This document shows, in pieces, positions 35,034-43,916 of a DNA stretch of 64,000 bases. Below the pieces are notes generated by a model. That model was not told the origin of the DNA, did not search any database, and worked only from the letters and a program-made list of their open reading frames with translations. The translations under genes were made by a program, and so were the position numbers. The stretch spans positions 6,572 through 70,571 of the forward strand of contig CAVPSX010000015.1 in NCBI GenBank assembly GCA_963708515.1, written 5' to 3'. This stretch comes from JAPLJM01 sp963708515. Its GTDB lineage: Bacteria > Desulfobacterota > Syntrophia > Syntrophales > Fen-1087. Every line of letters begins with the position of its first letter. Position 1 is the stretch's first letter.

Positions 35034-36128
35034 ATGAAAAAGAGTTTGACAATCATGGTCGCCGTCGTACTCGCGACGGTATTCTGCGCGGGTCTCGCCA
35101 TGGCCCAGTCCGGCGTCATTAAATGGAAGATGGTCTCCACCTGGACGCCGTCCATCGATCTGCTCGAAGGCGACAAGAACTTCGCCAAGCTCGTCAACGA
35201 GATGAGCGCCGGACGCCTTCAGATCACGGTCTCGCCCGCGGGCGAGCTGGTCCCGGCCAATGCGGTTTTCGACACCGTTGCCAAGGGCTCCGTAGAGTGC
35301 GGCGGCGACTGGCCGAGCTACTGGGCCGGCAAGAACAGCGCCTTCGACCTTCTCGGTTCCTTCCCGATGGGGCTGACCCAGTACGACTACATCAACTGGT
35401 ACTACCATTACGGCGGGAAGAAGGTTTTCGACGACCTGTTCGGAAAGTACAATATGGTCTATTTCCTGACGTCCGTCAGTCCGCAGGAATCGGGCATCCG
35501 GACCCGCGTCCCGATCAAAACGCTGGCCGATTACAAAGGCAAGAAACTCCGCATGTCCGGCAAGGCCCAGGGTCATATCTTGAAGAAGCTGGGGGCCGCC
35601 CAGGTCATGGTGTCCGGCGGCGAGATCTACCAGGCCCTGCAGATGGGGACCATCGACGGCGCCGAGTTCAGTGTTCCCTCGATCGACTGGAAGATGGGCT
35701 TCGCCGAGGTGACGAAGTACAATATCGGTCCCGGGTGGCATCAGCCCTCCTCCACCTTCGGCGTCATGATCAACAAGGACGCCTGGGCAAAACTTCCGGC
35801 GGATCTGAAGCTGGTCGTCGAGAGGGCGGCCCAGGCCAATATGGCTGTCATGAGCAGCTGGTATGAAACCGGCAACATGAGCGCCCTGTATAACTTCAAG
35901 CAGAAGGGCACGCAGGTCATCCGGCTCTCCAACAACGATCTCAAGAAGCTCGAGGAGTATGCCTGGGAGTTCCTCGTGGATGAGGCGTCCAAGAACCCCG
36001 ATTATCAAAAGGCCGCCCTTTCCATGTTCCAGTACCTGAAGGACTTCCGTGACGTCAGGGATTTCCAGGAGCCGTTTGCACAGGGAAGAAACCCCTTTAC
36101 GATTCCGAAACTTCCCGGGCTTAAATAA
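35034..36128 (+). CDS. dctP: TRAP transporter substrate-binding protein (DctP family)
   Basis: A 364-residue periplasmic solute-binding protein. The signal peptide is MKKSLTIMVAVVLATVFCAG with cleavage near AMA-Q. Mature features: IKWKMVSTWTPSIDLLEGDK, AAGELVPANAVFDTVAKGSV-like region, SYWAGKNSAFDL, and KGKKLRMSGKAQGHILKKLG where the Arg is the usual carboxylate-binding position of DctP proteins; QALQMGTIDGAEFSVPSID follows. It should capture a monocarboxylate or keto acid; the specificity is inferred only from family. AGGAGAAAAAGCG precedes the ATG. It belongs to the CoA-transferase/TRAP gene set. Confidence 0.93.
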   Translation: MKKSLTIMVAVVLATVFCAGLAMAQSGVIKWKMVSTWTPSIDLLEGDKNFAKLVNEMSAGRLQITVSPAGELVPANAVFDTVAKGSVECGGDWPSYWAGKNSAFDLLGSFPMGLTQYDYINWYYHYGGKKVFDDLFGKYNMVYFLTSVSPQESGIRTRVPIKTLADYKGKKLRMSGKAQGHILKKLGAAQVMVSGGEIYQALQMGTIDGAEFSVPSIDWKMGFAEVTKYNIGPGWHQPSSTFGVMINKDAWAKLPADLKLVVERAAQANMAVMSSWYETGNMSALYNFKQKGTQVIRLSNNDLKKLEEYAWEFLVDEASKNPDYQKAALSMFQYLKDFRDVRDFQEPFAQGRNPFTIPKLPGLK

Positions 36129-36200
36129 GCGGGTGAACGCATCGGGGCGTCCGGCCGGTTGCCGGGCGCTCCGAAATTCAACAGAAAGAGGTTTTCCGAT

Positions 36201-36716
36201 ATGAACACATTGCTTGGCTTATCCAAGAAGATCGATGCGTTAAGCACATGGACGGGGAAGGTCTTCAGCTACTTACTGATCCCCCTGACGGTGTGCGTCG
36301 TCTTTGAGGTCGTCACGAGGTACCTTGGTAGTCCCACGATCTGGACCTTCGAGACAAGCAACTTCTTCTACGGCGCCCATTTCATGCTCGTGGCCGCCTA
36401 CGGCCTTCTAATGAAATCCCATGTAAGCATCGATCTGATCTCCACCAAGTTCTCCGGCAAGACGCAGGCCATCGTCTCGCTGTTCTGCTACGCCACCATG
36501 TATCTTCCGTTCATTGCGGTATTCACCTATTTTGGGTTCGCATACTCGTACAACTCGTGGGGCATGTTGGAAAATTCATGGAGCAGTTGGGGGCCGCCGC
36601 TCTATCCCATCAAGACCGTCATCCCGGTGACCGCCGTGCTGCTGCTCTTGCAGGGCGTCTCGGAGGTCATCAAGACCGTCGACGGTCTTACGCAAACAAA
36701 GGAGGTGAGCCGATGA
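36201..36716 (+). CDS. dctQ: TRAP transporter small membrane subunit (DctQ)
   Basis: A 171-residue protein with four membrane helices (about residues 16-38, 50-68, 88-108 and 128-148). TRYLGSPTIWTFETSNFFYG and the MKSHVSIDLI stretch are typical of DctQ. It forms the helical partner of DctM in the TRAP permease. The ATG at 36201 has AAAGAGG upstream; the longer frame to 36159 adds 14 non-membrane residues. The TGA overlaps the dctM ATG (ATGA). Confidence 0.9.
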   Translation: MNTLLGLSKKIDALSTWTGKVFSYLLIPLTVCVVFEVVTRYLGSPTIWTFETSNFFYGAHFMLVAAYGLLMKSHVSIDLISTKFSGKTQAIVSLFCYATMYLPFIAVFTYFGFAYSYNSWGMLENSWSSWGPPLYPIKTVIPVTAVLLLLQGVSEVIKTVDGLTQTKEVSR

Positions 36717-38038
36717 GTCCTGAACTGGCTGCCATCAGCATGTTTGTCGTGCTGGTCATCTTTTTATTCCTGGGGCATCCCCTGGCCTTCGTCCTTGCCG
36801 GCGTCGGCGTCATCTTCGGTTTTGCCTTCATCGGACCGCAGTTCTTCGGTATTTTTATGGAGCGGATTTACGGAACCATGGACAATTTCGTCCTTGTGGC
36901 CATCACGCTGTTCATTCTGATGGGGAACTTCCTCACGATGTCGGGTGTGGCGGATGAACTCTTCAAGGCCCTGCGCGTCCTGCTCGGTCCGATCCGGGGC
37001 GGCGTGGGGCTCGCCGTGATCGCGGTCTGTATCGTCTTTGCGGCCTGCACGGGCATCATCGGCGCCTCGGTCGTCACGATGGGGCTGCTCGTCGGGCCGA
37101 TGCTGATCCGCTACGGCTACCAGAGGGAAATCACCATGGGAATGGTCGCGGCAGGCGGGAGTCTCGGGATCCTCATTCCCCCGAGCATCATGCTCGTCAT
37201 GATGGCCGACCAGGCGGCGATGTCCGCCGGAAAGCTCCTCATGGCCGGCGTTGTTCCGGGCGTGACGCTGGGCGTCATCTACATGATCTACATCGCGATC
37301 CGCTGCGCCATCAATCCGGAAATCGGGCCTCCCATCCCCGCAGCGGAGCTCGCGTTGATCCCCTTTGCCAAGCGCGTCAAGGACACCCTGCGCTATGCCA
37401 TCCCACCGCTGGTGCTGATTTTCCTCGTTCTCGGGGCGATCTTCTTCGGCATCGCCACGGCAACTGAGGCGGCCGGTGTCGGGGCTTTCGCTGCGTTCAT
37501 CATGGTCGTCGCCTACCGAAAACTGACCTGGCAGAATTTCACCGACTGTCTCTACTCGACGTCGCGTACCACAACGATGGTCATCATCATCATCATCGGC
37601 GCCACCTGCTTCACGGGCGCCTTCCTGGGTCTGGGCGGAGGCAAGGCCATCGTCGAGGCGATGCTCGGACTCGGTCTGGGGAAATGGGGCACCTACGTCC
37701 TGATCATGGTGATCTACATTATCCTCGGCTGCTTCATCGACTGGATCGGGATCGTCATGATCACGTTTCCGATTTTCCTGCCCGTCGCCCAGGCGCTGGG
37801 ATTCGACATGCTCTGGTTTGTTGCCATGCTGGCAATCAACCTCCAGATGTCCTTCCTGACCCCGCCGTTCGGCTATGCCCTGTTCTACCTGTCGGGGCTC
37901 GGGATAGAGGGGGTGACTTTGGCCCACATTTACCGGGGCGTCGTACCGTTTCTGATTCTCCAGGCGATCGGGGTGATGATCTGTACGATTTTCCCGGAGG
38001 TTGTCGTCTGGCTGCCCAATGCCATGTTAGGGAAATAG
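36713..38038 (+). CDS. dctM: TRAP transporter large permease (DctM)
   Basis: A 441-residue membrane protein with about 12 helices. Conserved stretches are LGHPLAFVLAGVGVIFG, VCIVFAACTGIIGASVVTMG, GMVAAGGSLGILIPPSIMLV and ATATEAAGVGAFAAFIMVVA, the DctM family core. It couples uptake of the SBP-bound acid to a sodium or proton gradient. I chose the ATG at 36713 (GGAGGTGAGCCG upstream). The C-terminus ends at PNAMLGK, and a strong bidirectional terminator follows, so dctM ends the sigma-54-controlled unit. Confidence 0.95.
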   Translation: MSPELAAISMFVVLVIFLFLGHPLAFVLAGVGVIFGFAFIGPQFFGIFMERIYGTMDNFVLVAITLFILMGNFLTMSGVADELFKALRVLLGPIRGGVGLAVIAVCIVFAACTGIIGASVVTMGLLVGPMLIRYGYQREITMGMVAAGGSLGILIPPSIMLVMMADQAAMSAGKLLMAGVVPGVTLGVIYMIYIAIRCAINPEIGPPIPAAELALIPFAKRVKDTLRYAIPPLVLIFLVLGAIFFGIATATEAAGVGAFAAFIMVVAYRKLTWQNFTDCLYSTSRTTTMVIIIIIGATCFTGAFLGLGGGKAIVEAMLGLGLGKWGTYVLIMVIYIILGCFIDWIGIVMITFPIFLPVAQALGFDMLWFVAMLAINLQMSFLTPPFGYALFYLSGLGIEGVTLAHIYRGVVPFLILQAIGVMICTIFPEVVVWLPNAMLGK

Positions 38039-38115
38039 GAGTCGGATCGGCTCTATACATAAAAACCATTTTCATGCTTTGTGCCCCCCCTCCTCGCCGG
38101 CATGAGTGGTTTTAC

Positions 38116-38155
38116 AAAAAAGGGCGAGAAAAGCCATGTTTCCTCGCCCTTTTTT
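38116..38155. terminator. Bidirectional terminator after dctM
   Basis: AAAAAAGGGCGAG (38116-38128) pairs perfectly with CTCGCCCTTTTTT (38143-38155) across a 14-base loop, with A- and T-runs. It serves dctM and the convergent small gene. Confidence 0.88.
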
Positions 38156-38171
38156 GTGGTGCAACATATAA

Positions 38172-38474
38172 TTACTTGAGTTTATAGCCCTCTCTGAGGT
38201 AGTACCGTCCCCCTTCCAGCATGCGGACCACGTCCTGTTTGAACAGTTCCTCGAGCGCCTTGGGCCGGTAGTCCTTCAATCCGACATTGATCGTCGGATT
38301 TTTGGCGTAAGGCAGCTCCACCGCCGATGCCGGGTCGAACGCCTTTTTCTCCTTCAAGTCCCGGATGATGAAGTCGCAGGCCTTCTTCATCTTCCAGCCG
38401 GCGATGCGCAGCGCCAGGAACAGGGCTCCGATCACAAATAGAATGAATAAAATGGTCTTGAGGGCTTCCGGCAT
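38172..38474 (-). CDS. Small membrane-anchored hypothetical protein
   Basis: A 100-residue protein I do not recognise. One N-terminal membrane helix (TILFILFVIGALFLALRIAG) is followed by a charged cytoplasmic-type part. The C-terminus (LKDYRPKALEELFKQDVVRM then LEGGRYYLREGYKL) looks like a small winged-helix or helical module. AGGAG lies about 11 bases before the ATG at 38474; a longer frame to 38582 lacks such a site. It lies between a terminator and the GAF-cyclase gene. Confidence 0.6.
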   Translation of the reverse strand: MPEALKTILFILFVIGALFLALRIAGWKMKKACDFIIRDLKEKKAFDPASAVELPYAKNPTINVGLKDYRPKALEELFKQDVVRMLEGGRYYLREGYKLK

Positions 38475-38629
38475 GGCGGTAAACTCCTGAGATGCTGTTT
38501 GTGACCCGTGTGTATGTCTCGTCTCACGATTCTTTTCTAAATTTAATAGCACCGGTAAGGAAAGGGGGTCAATAAAAATCAAGGCCGCAGACCTGCAAAA
38601 ATATGGGACGCTTCCCAGTCAGAGGTCCG

Positions 38630-41212
38630 TCAGACGCTATCCTGCTGCCGGCCGAGCACCCGGTAAATCTTTATCTTTCCCGAATCGCTGTCCGCATGAT
38701 GGTCGATCTCTTCGACTTGAAGGGCGGATTCGCAGGCGTGGAGGGTTTTTTCGCTGATCAGGATGCCGTTGGGCCAGGGCTTGCACAATAACTGCAGCCT
38801 GAAGACATAATTGACAGAATCCCCGATCACCGTATAGTCCATCTTTTTTTCGAAACCGATATTGCCTACGACCACTTCGCCCGTATGGATGCTGACCCCC
38901 ATGGTCAGGGAGGCACCAAAGCGCCGTTCCAGGTATGCATTGACGCCTTCCATGCTTCTCTGCATGTCCAGCGCTGCCGCGACGGCGTTATCGACATCCG
39001 TCGCGCTGGAAACGGGTGCGCCGAAAAGCGCCAGGAAACCATCTCCCAGATACTTGTCCACGATCCCGTGATGCCTGAAGACAATCTCTCCCATGGCAGC
39101 GAAGAAGTAATTCAGGATAGCGACCGTCTTCTGGGGGCCGACCTTATGGGAAAGAACGGAGTAACCGCGGATATCGATGTTCAGCAGCGTGATGATCTTG
39201 AATTCGTCTATGACAGGTCTTTCTTCCGTACCGAGCGTAATCTTGTCGATGACTTCCTTGGGCACGAACTTTTGAAACAGGTTGCGGATGCCCCGTTCCT
39301 TTTCGGCCATGGTCATCGTTTCGCCGTAGAGGCGCGCGTTTTCCATGGCAATGCTTACCGTTGTGGCGATGGACTGCAAAAGCTGCAGATCACCCTGCAG
39401 GAATTCTCCCTGGCGCTTGTTGAGCACTTCGATGACGCCGAGCACCTTTCCCTGGGAGACCAGCGGGACGCAGAGAACGGATCGGGTTTCAAAGCCCGTT
39501 ATGCGGTCGAAATCCGGCTGGAAATACTGGGATTCTTTTACATTCCTGACAATCAGGGACTCTCCCCTTGCTGCGGAATAGCCCGCGATCCCTTTCCCGA
39601 GTTTGAACCGGCTTCCCTTCAGGGTATCGACGTTCATACTGACATTGAAGGCCATTTTGAATTCCAGTTCGTTTCCGTCCAGCAGCAACAGCGATCCGGC
39701 CTCCACATCCATAACGACCTGTATCATGTCCATGGTATGTTTCAGGACCTTGTCCATGTCGAAAGTCGATGCGGCGAGGGCGCCGCCGATCTGTCTCAAG
39801 GTATCCAGTTCCCGGTTCCGCCTGGCGAATGCGACGAGCAGTCTTTCCTTTTCGATGGCGCGAGACAGGCTGACCGCCATGGCTTCGATCACGGCGCTTC
39901 TGTCTTCCAGGGCGTCGGTCGGGATGTTGCACATCACCAGGACGCCCGTCACACGACCCTCCACTTTCAGAGGCGTCAGGAGCGCGTTGCGGGCTCCGTG
40001 ATTTAGGAGGATCTCTTTTTCAACGGGATGAATCAAAACGCCCGAGTCGCGGAGAATGAGAGATTCCTGCTGTTTCAACGCCTTGTCAAAAACGGTGCCG
40101 GCGCACACATACATCTGTCCCTTATTGAGGCTGCTCGGAATCGAGGCCTGGAAGTCGGCAACGGACAGGTTCTGCAGGTTTTCTTCGTCTGCGATCAATA
40201 TGAGAGCCAGGTCAAAGGAGATCACCTCCCTGATTTCGTTCAGGATGGCGTGAAGCAGCTCGCTGCCGCGGAAACTTGAGTTGATGATCGAAGACAGGTT
40301 TTCCATGGCCTTGAGCTGGATGGATCGGTCCTCGCTTTCTTTTAGCAGGCGGAGGTTGTCAAAAGTGAAAGCGGCGTTGCTCAACAGGGGAACAAGAATG
40401 TCTACGTCCTCCTGCGTGAAGGGTTTTTCGGTCTTTCTTCTGGAAATGGTCAAGACGCCGATGACATCGTTGATGGTCTTCAATGGCATGCAGATGAACG
40501 ATTTTGTCGCATATTGAGGCCGTGACAGGCGTCCGAAGCGCATATCCGTTTCAATATCATCAACCAGAAGCGGCGTCTTGTTGATGACGGCATGCTTCGC
40601 GATACTGTCAGCAAAACCGATGCGCATCCCCTTTGGGGCCATATCGCCGAGGCCGATGCTGGCCTCAATCACGAAGGTGTCCCGTTTCGGCTTTTCCAGG
40701 ATCATGACGGACCCGATGTCCGCATCGGTCAGTCTCAAGGCCCGCTCGAGGGTGATGTAAAGAAGATCCTCCGTGTTGAATGTCATAAAGCAGAGATCGG
40801 ACAGTTCTTTTAATGTGGAGATATCCGATGTCTTTTTTTCCAGGTGCCGGAAGCTGTCCCTCAATTCATGCTCGAGAGTCTGAAAAGAATGGACGATACT
40901 CTTGAGTTCATCTTCCGGCGGAAGCGTCTGAGATGGTGAAAATTCATCGGCAATGGATTGCGAAAAGGTTTTCGAGACGTGGATGACTTCATCGAAGAGC
41001 TTGCGCAGTATGATCAAGCCCAAAAACGAAAAAAACAGCAGAACGATAAAGTAAAAGGGGATGTGCTGGTCGTTCAGGATGTCGTATTTTACGGCAAAGT
41101 ACAGGAAGCCCGCAATAGGGGCGAGAAAGAATAATCCGAAGATAACTGAAAGTTTGTAATTCAGCCCCTGGCTTTCGACAGAGAGTCTGCTGAACCGCTT
41201 CCGGAGATTCAT
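38630..41212 (-). CDS. GAF-domain class III adenylate/guanylate cyclase
   Basis: An 860-residue signalling protein. Two membrane helices (residues about 23-42 and 52-72), a short HAMP-like/coiled-coil, three GAF domains (about 140-300, 305-470 and 480-640), then the class III cyclase domain. The catalytic domain shows the metal Asp in LNIDIRGYSVLS, the HHGIVDKYLGDGFLALFGAP loop with the second Asp and adenine-selecting Lys, and MGVSIHTGEVVVGNIGFEKK with the transition-state Arg/Asn region (DYTVIGDSVNYVFRLQ). It should make cAMP or cGMP in response to ligands bound by the GAF domains. It is monocistronic and divergent from the thiolase-like gene. Confidence 0.93.
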   Translation of the reverse strand: MNLRKRFSRLSVESQGLNYKLSVIFGLFFLAPIAGFLYFAVKYDILNDQHIPFYFIVLLFFSFLGLIILRKLFDEVIHVSKTFSQSIADEFSPSQTLPPEDELKSIVHSFQTLEHELRDSFRHLEKKTSDISTLKELSDLCFMTFNTEDLLYITLERALRLTDADIGSVMILEKPKRDTFVIEASIGLGDMAPKGMRIGFADSIAKHAVINKTPLLVDDIETDMRFGRLSRPQYATKSFICMPLKTINDVIGVLTISRRKTEKPFTQEDVDILVPLLSNAAFTFDNLRLLKESEDRSIQLKAMENLSSIINSSFRGSELLHAILNEIREVISFDLALILIADEENLQNLSVADFQASIPSSLNKGQMYVCAGTVFDKALKQQESLILRDSGVLIHPVEKEILLNHGARNALLTPLKVEGRVTGVLVMCNIPTDALEDRSAVIEAMAVSLSRAIEKERLLVAFARRNRELDTLRQIGGALAASTFDMDKVLKHTMDMIQVVMDVEAGSLLLLDGNELEFKMAFNVSMNVDTLKGSRFKLGKGIAGYSAARGESLIVRNVKESQYFQPDFDRITGFETRSVLCVPLVSQGKVLGVIEVLNKRQGEFLQGDLQLLQSIATTVSIAMENARLYGETMTMAEKERGIRNLFQKFVPKEVIDKITLGTEERPVIDEFKIITLLNIDIRGYSVLSHKVGPQKTVAILNYFFAAMGEIVFRHHGIVDKYLGDGFLALFGAPVSSATDVDNAVAAALDMQRSMEGVNAYLERRFGASLTMGVSIHTGEVVVGNIGFEKKMDYTVIGDSVNYVFRLQLLCKPWPNGILISEKTLHACESALQVEEIDHHADSDSGKIKIYRVLGRQQDSV

Positions 41213-41352
41213 GACGGCTGTCCCCCCGATATGATGAACTCGAAAAAAGTCCGATACCTGTCCGGACCTTATCGAGATGAAAGATCAGAGACCTTTGAAA
41301 AATGAGCAACGCCCCTACCTCAAACATAGATGAATATCAGGACCCTGTCAAC

Positions 41353-41386
41353 GTGATTCCGGGGGAAATGTGATTCCGGGGGAAAG
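41353..41386. repeat. 17-bp tandem duplication
   Basis: GTGATTCCGGGGGAAA occurs twice in direct tandem (units 41353-41369 and 41370-41386). It lies between the cyclase and thiolase-like genes. It may be a simple local duplication. Confidence 0.7.
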
Positions 41387-41471
41387 AAGGGCGACGCAAG
41401 TTCATCATGCTCGTTCCCGGATTGCCCCTGCACATTTGACAACAGGCCCGGTATCGTTTATATTCGAACCC

Positions 41472-43085
41472 ATGAAGCTAAGACCTGTTCCGATTCTTGT
41501 GGGCGCCGCCCAGATTACGCAGCGAAATGACGCGGACCCCGTCCTTGATCCGCTGGGCCTCATGATTCACGCAAGCCGCCGGGCCCTTGCCGACACCGGG
41601 GCGGACGGCCTGTCCGGCCTGATCGATACGGTCTGCGTCGTCAACAGCTTTTCCTGCGATGATGAACAGTTGCCGGACAAACTCAGCCGCGCACTCGGGA
41701 TCGTGCCCAGGGAGGCCATTTATGCGCTGATCGGCGGCAATACGCCGCAGATGCTTGTGAATGAGTTTTCGCGGGACATCGCGGCGGGCCGGAAGCAGGC
41801 GGTTTTGATTGCCGGCGCCGAGGCCATCCATGCGATGGTGAAGGCGGCAAGGGGAAAAGCAACGCTGGACTGGCCGGACAATATCACATGGCGACAGGTC
41901 CGGAATGCCGGAATGCCCGTTAATTTCGACACGCTGCTGCGCATGGGGTGCGAGCATGAAGCAAAGAGGCGGCACAATGCCGGTGAAAAATATCCGGACC
42001 CCAACAACCGCGCCGAGGACGCCTTTGACCTCTTTCTTCCCCAGCTCATGTATCCCTTCTTTGAAACGGCCCTGCGGGCGTTGTCCGGACGAACGCCGGA
42101 AGAACACCGCCGGTACATGGGGACCCGGTGCGAACACCTGGCCGGTATCGCCGCCCGGAATCCCCACGCCTGGAACCGGAAGGCGGCCACGGCCGACGAG
42201 ATCACTTGCAGCACTGCGAAAAACCACTATGTCGTCTATCCCTATACGGTCCGGATGGTGGCCAACATCAACGTGGATCAGGCAGCCGCCGTGATCATGA
42301 CAAGCGTTGAGGCAGCAGAAAAGCTCGGCATCGACCGCATGCGCCGGGTGTATCCGATGGGCGGCGCCGAATTCAGCAATATCTGGCATGTCAGTAGGCG
42401 GCCCTGCCTTTACGACTCGCCGGCGGTGACGGAAGCGTCGCGGCTCGCCCTGGAGCAGGCCGGCCTTGCACTGAACGACATCGGTGTGTTCGATCTGTAC
42501 AGTTGTTTTCCATCCGCGGTGGAAATCGCCCGCCGGGCCATCGGCATCCCCGAAGACGACAAACGGGACCTGAGCATCACGGGCGGGCTGGCCTATTTCG
42601 GCGGTCCGGGGAATAACTACACGCTGCACGCCATTGCCTCGGTCGTGGAGCGCATCCGCCGGGATCGCTGCTTGAAGGCGATGGTCACGGCCAACGGCTG
42701 GTACAACTCGAAGCATGCCGTCGGCGTTTACGGCGCCGAGGCGCCGCTGCATCCCTGGGAGGATCGGGATGACGCGCCGATCCAGCGGGCCATCGATGCC
42801 CAGGCCCTGCCCGAGCCTGTGGAGCAGGTTGAAGGAGAGGCGTCCTTGACGGTTGAGGCCTATATGCTGCGTTACGGGCGCGATGGACGGCCGCAGCGCG
42901 GGACGGTGATCGGACGCCTGCCCGACGGGCGACGCGCCCTGGCCGACATCGATGCAGGCCCGCAAAACCTCCTGAAAGCCGAGCGGATCGAACTGGTGGG
43001 CCGCACCTGCAAGGTCCGCTACGATCCCCTTGTCAAGCGCAACCAGGTCGCCTTCAGCGCGTCCATATATGACGGCCTTTCATGA
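41472..43085 (+). CDS. Thiolase-like (SCP2-type) protein with C-terminal extension
   Basis: A 537-residue thiolase-fold protein annotated in other genomes as acetyl-CoA acetyltransferase. The N-half carries PVPILVGAAQITQRNDADPV and DTVCVVNSFSCDDEQ; the C-half has FDLYSCFPSAVEIARRAIGI, GGLAYFGGPGNNYTLHAIAS and NGWYNSKHAVGVYG. At the usual nucleophilic Cys position the sequence reads IGGNTPQML, so the classical Cys is missing. The KHAVGVYG stretch corresponds to the C-terminal His motif. The last about 110 residues look like an added beta domain. The function is uncertain; a non-classical acyl-CoA enzyme is possible. The start at 41472 fits the family. Confidence 0.75.
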   Translation: MKLRPVPILVGAAQITQRNDADPVLDPLGLMIHASRRALADTGADGLSGLIDTVCVVNSFSCDDEQLPDKLSRALGIVPREAIYALIGGNTPQMLVNEFSRDIAAGRKQAVLIAGAEAIHAMVKAARGKATLDWPDNITWRQVRNAGMPVNFDTLLRMGCEHEAKRRHNAGEKYPDPNNRAEDAFDLFLPQLMYPFFETALRALSGRTPEEHRRYMGTRCEHLAGIAARNPHAWNRKAATADEITCSTAKNHYVVYPYTVRMVANINVDQAAAVIMTSVEAAEKLGIDRMRRVYPMGGAEFSNIWHVSRRPCLYDSPAVTEASRLALEQAGLALNDIGVFDLYSCFPSAVEIARRAIGIPEDDKRDLSITGGLAYFGGPGNNYTLHAIASVVERIRRDRCLKAMVTANGWYNSKHAVGVYGAEAPLHPWEDRDDAPIQRAIDAQALPEPVEQVEGEASLTVEAYMLRYGRDGRPQRGTVIGRLPDGRRALADIDAGPQNLLKAERIELVGRTCKVRYDPLVKRNQVAFSASIYDGLS

Positions 43086-43201
43086 AGAATAACCCCGCCG
43101 CATCGATCTTTCCCTCTTCCAATAATTTCTTGCCGATTCGACAGCTTGTCTGCTATGAGGAAGCCGTTCCTCATAGGCTGTGATAGTATGGAGGCGAAGC
43201 A

Positions 43202-43645
43202 ATGCCCGCGCATTTAACCATTACGTTGCCGGCCAGGATGGATTCCCTGCACGCTTTTATGGAACAGGCGTCCGTCTGTGCCGAAAAGCAGGGTTTCAGC
43301 CCGGACAGGATCAGGGATATTGAGCTCGTGCTGGAGGAACTTTTCGTGAATATCATCAGTTATGCCTATCCGGAGGGGGAGGGGTTCATCGAGATGACCT
43401 GCCGCAGCGATGCCCGCGGCCGGCTTGTTTTTGAAATTGCGGACAGCGGCGTTTCCTTCAACATGCTTGCTTACGGCGATCCCGATACGACGGCGCGAAT
43501 CGAAGAACGGCAGATCGGGGGGCTCGGCATTTTCTTTGTCAAGAAACTCATGGACGAGGTGCATTACCGTCGGGAGGACGACCGGAATATCCTGACGATC
43601 GCCGCATCCAGAAACCGGAAAGAGGATCGAGATGGAGCGGAATAA
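43202..43645 (+). CDS. RsbW-type anti-sigma/serine kinase ATPase
   Basis: A 147-residue HATPase_c_2 protein. The N box is ELVLEELFVNIISYAYPEGE, G1 is EIADSGVSFNM, and G2 is QIGGLGIFFVKKLMDEVHY. This is the RsbW/SpoIIAB-like GHKL fold. Such proteins bind and phosphorylate STAS anti-anti-sigma partners or control cyclases and phosphatases. No STAS or PP2C gene is next to it. TGGAGGCGAAGCA precedes the ATG. Its last 14 bases overlap the next gene. Confidence 0.85.
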   Translation: MPAHLTITLPARMDSLHAFMEQASVCAEKQGFSPDRIRDIELVLEELFVNIISYAYPEGEGFIEMTCRSDARGRLVFEIADSGVSFNMLAYGDPDTTARIEERQIGGLGIFFVKKLMDEVHYRREDDRNILTIAASRNRKEDRDGAE

Positions 43646-43916
43646 CAAAAGCAGGCAGGAGATCCTGTTCGAAATCAAGGCGGGCGCCCTCTTGCTGCAG
43701 CATAACATGTCCAGCCACCTGCTGGGCGAGGCCCTTTACGCGCAGATGGAGTACGATCGGCTGGTGGAGCAGTTCCATGACGGCCATCGCGAGTGGTGTT
43801 CGGAAGAGGATTACGAGACCGCAAAGCGCGATTTTGACGCCTTCATCAGGCTGCTGGATGTGGCCATCGAGCGGGTCCGTCGGGAACAGAGGGAGGGGGC
43901 TCCTGATAAATCATGA
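43632..43916 (+). CDS. Small hypothetical protein between RsbW-like and transporter genes
   Basis: A 94-residue, charged, all-helical protein. The sequence (LLQHNMSSHLLGEALYAQME and RDFDAFIRLLDVAIERVRRE) has no signal peptide or Cys motif. I do not recognise a family. It overlaps the RsbW-like gene by 14 bases and its TGA overlaps the transporter ATG, so the three genes are probably translated from one message. Confidence 0.65.
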   Translation: MERNNKSRQEILFEIKAGALLLQHNMSSHLLGEALYAQMEYDRLVEQFHDGHREWCSEEDYETAKRDFDAFIRLLDVAIERVRREQREGAPDKS

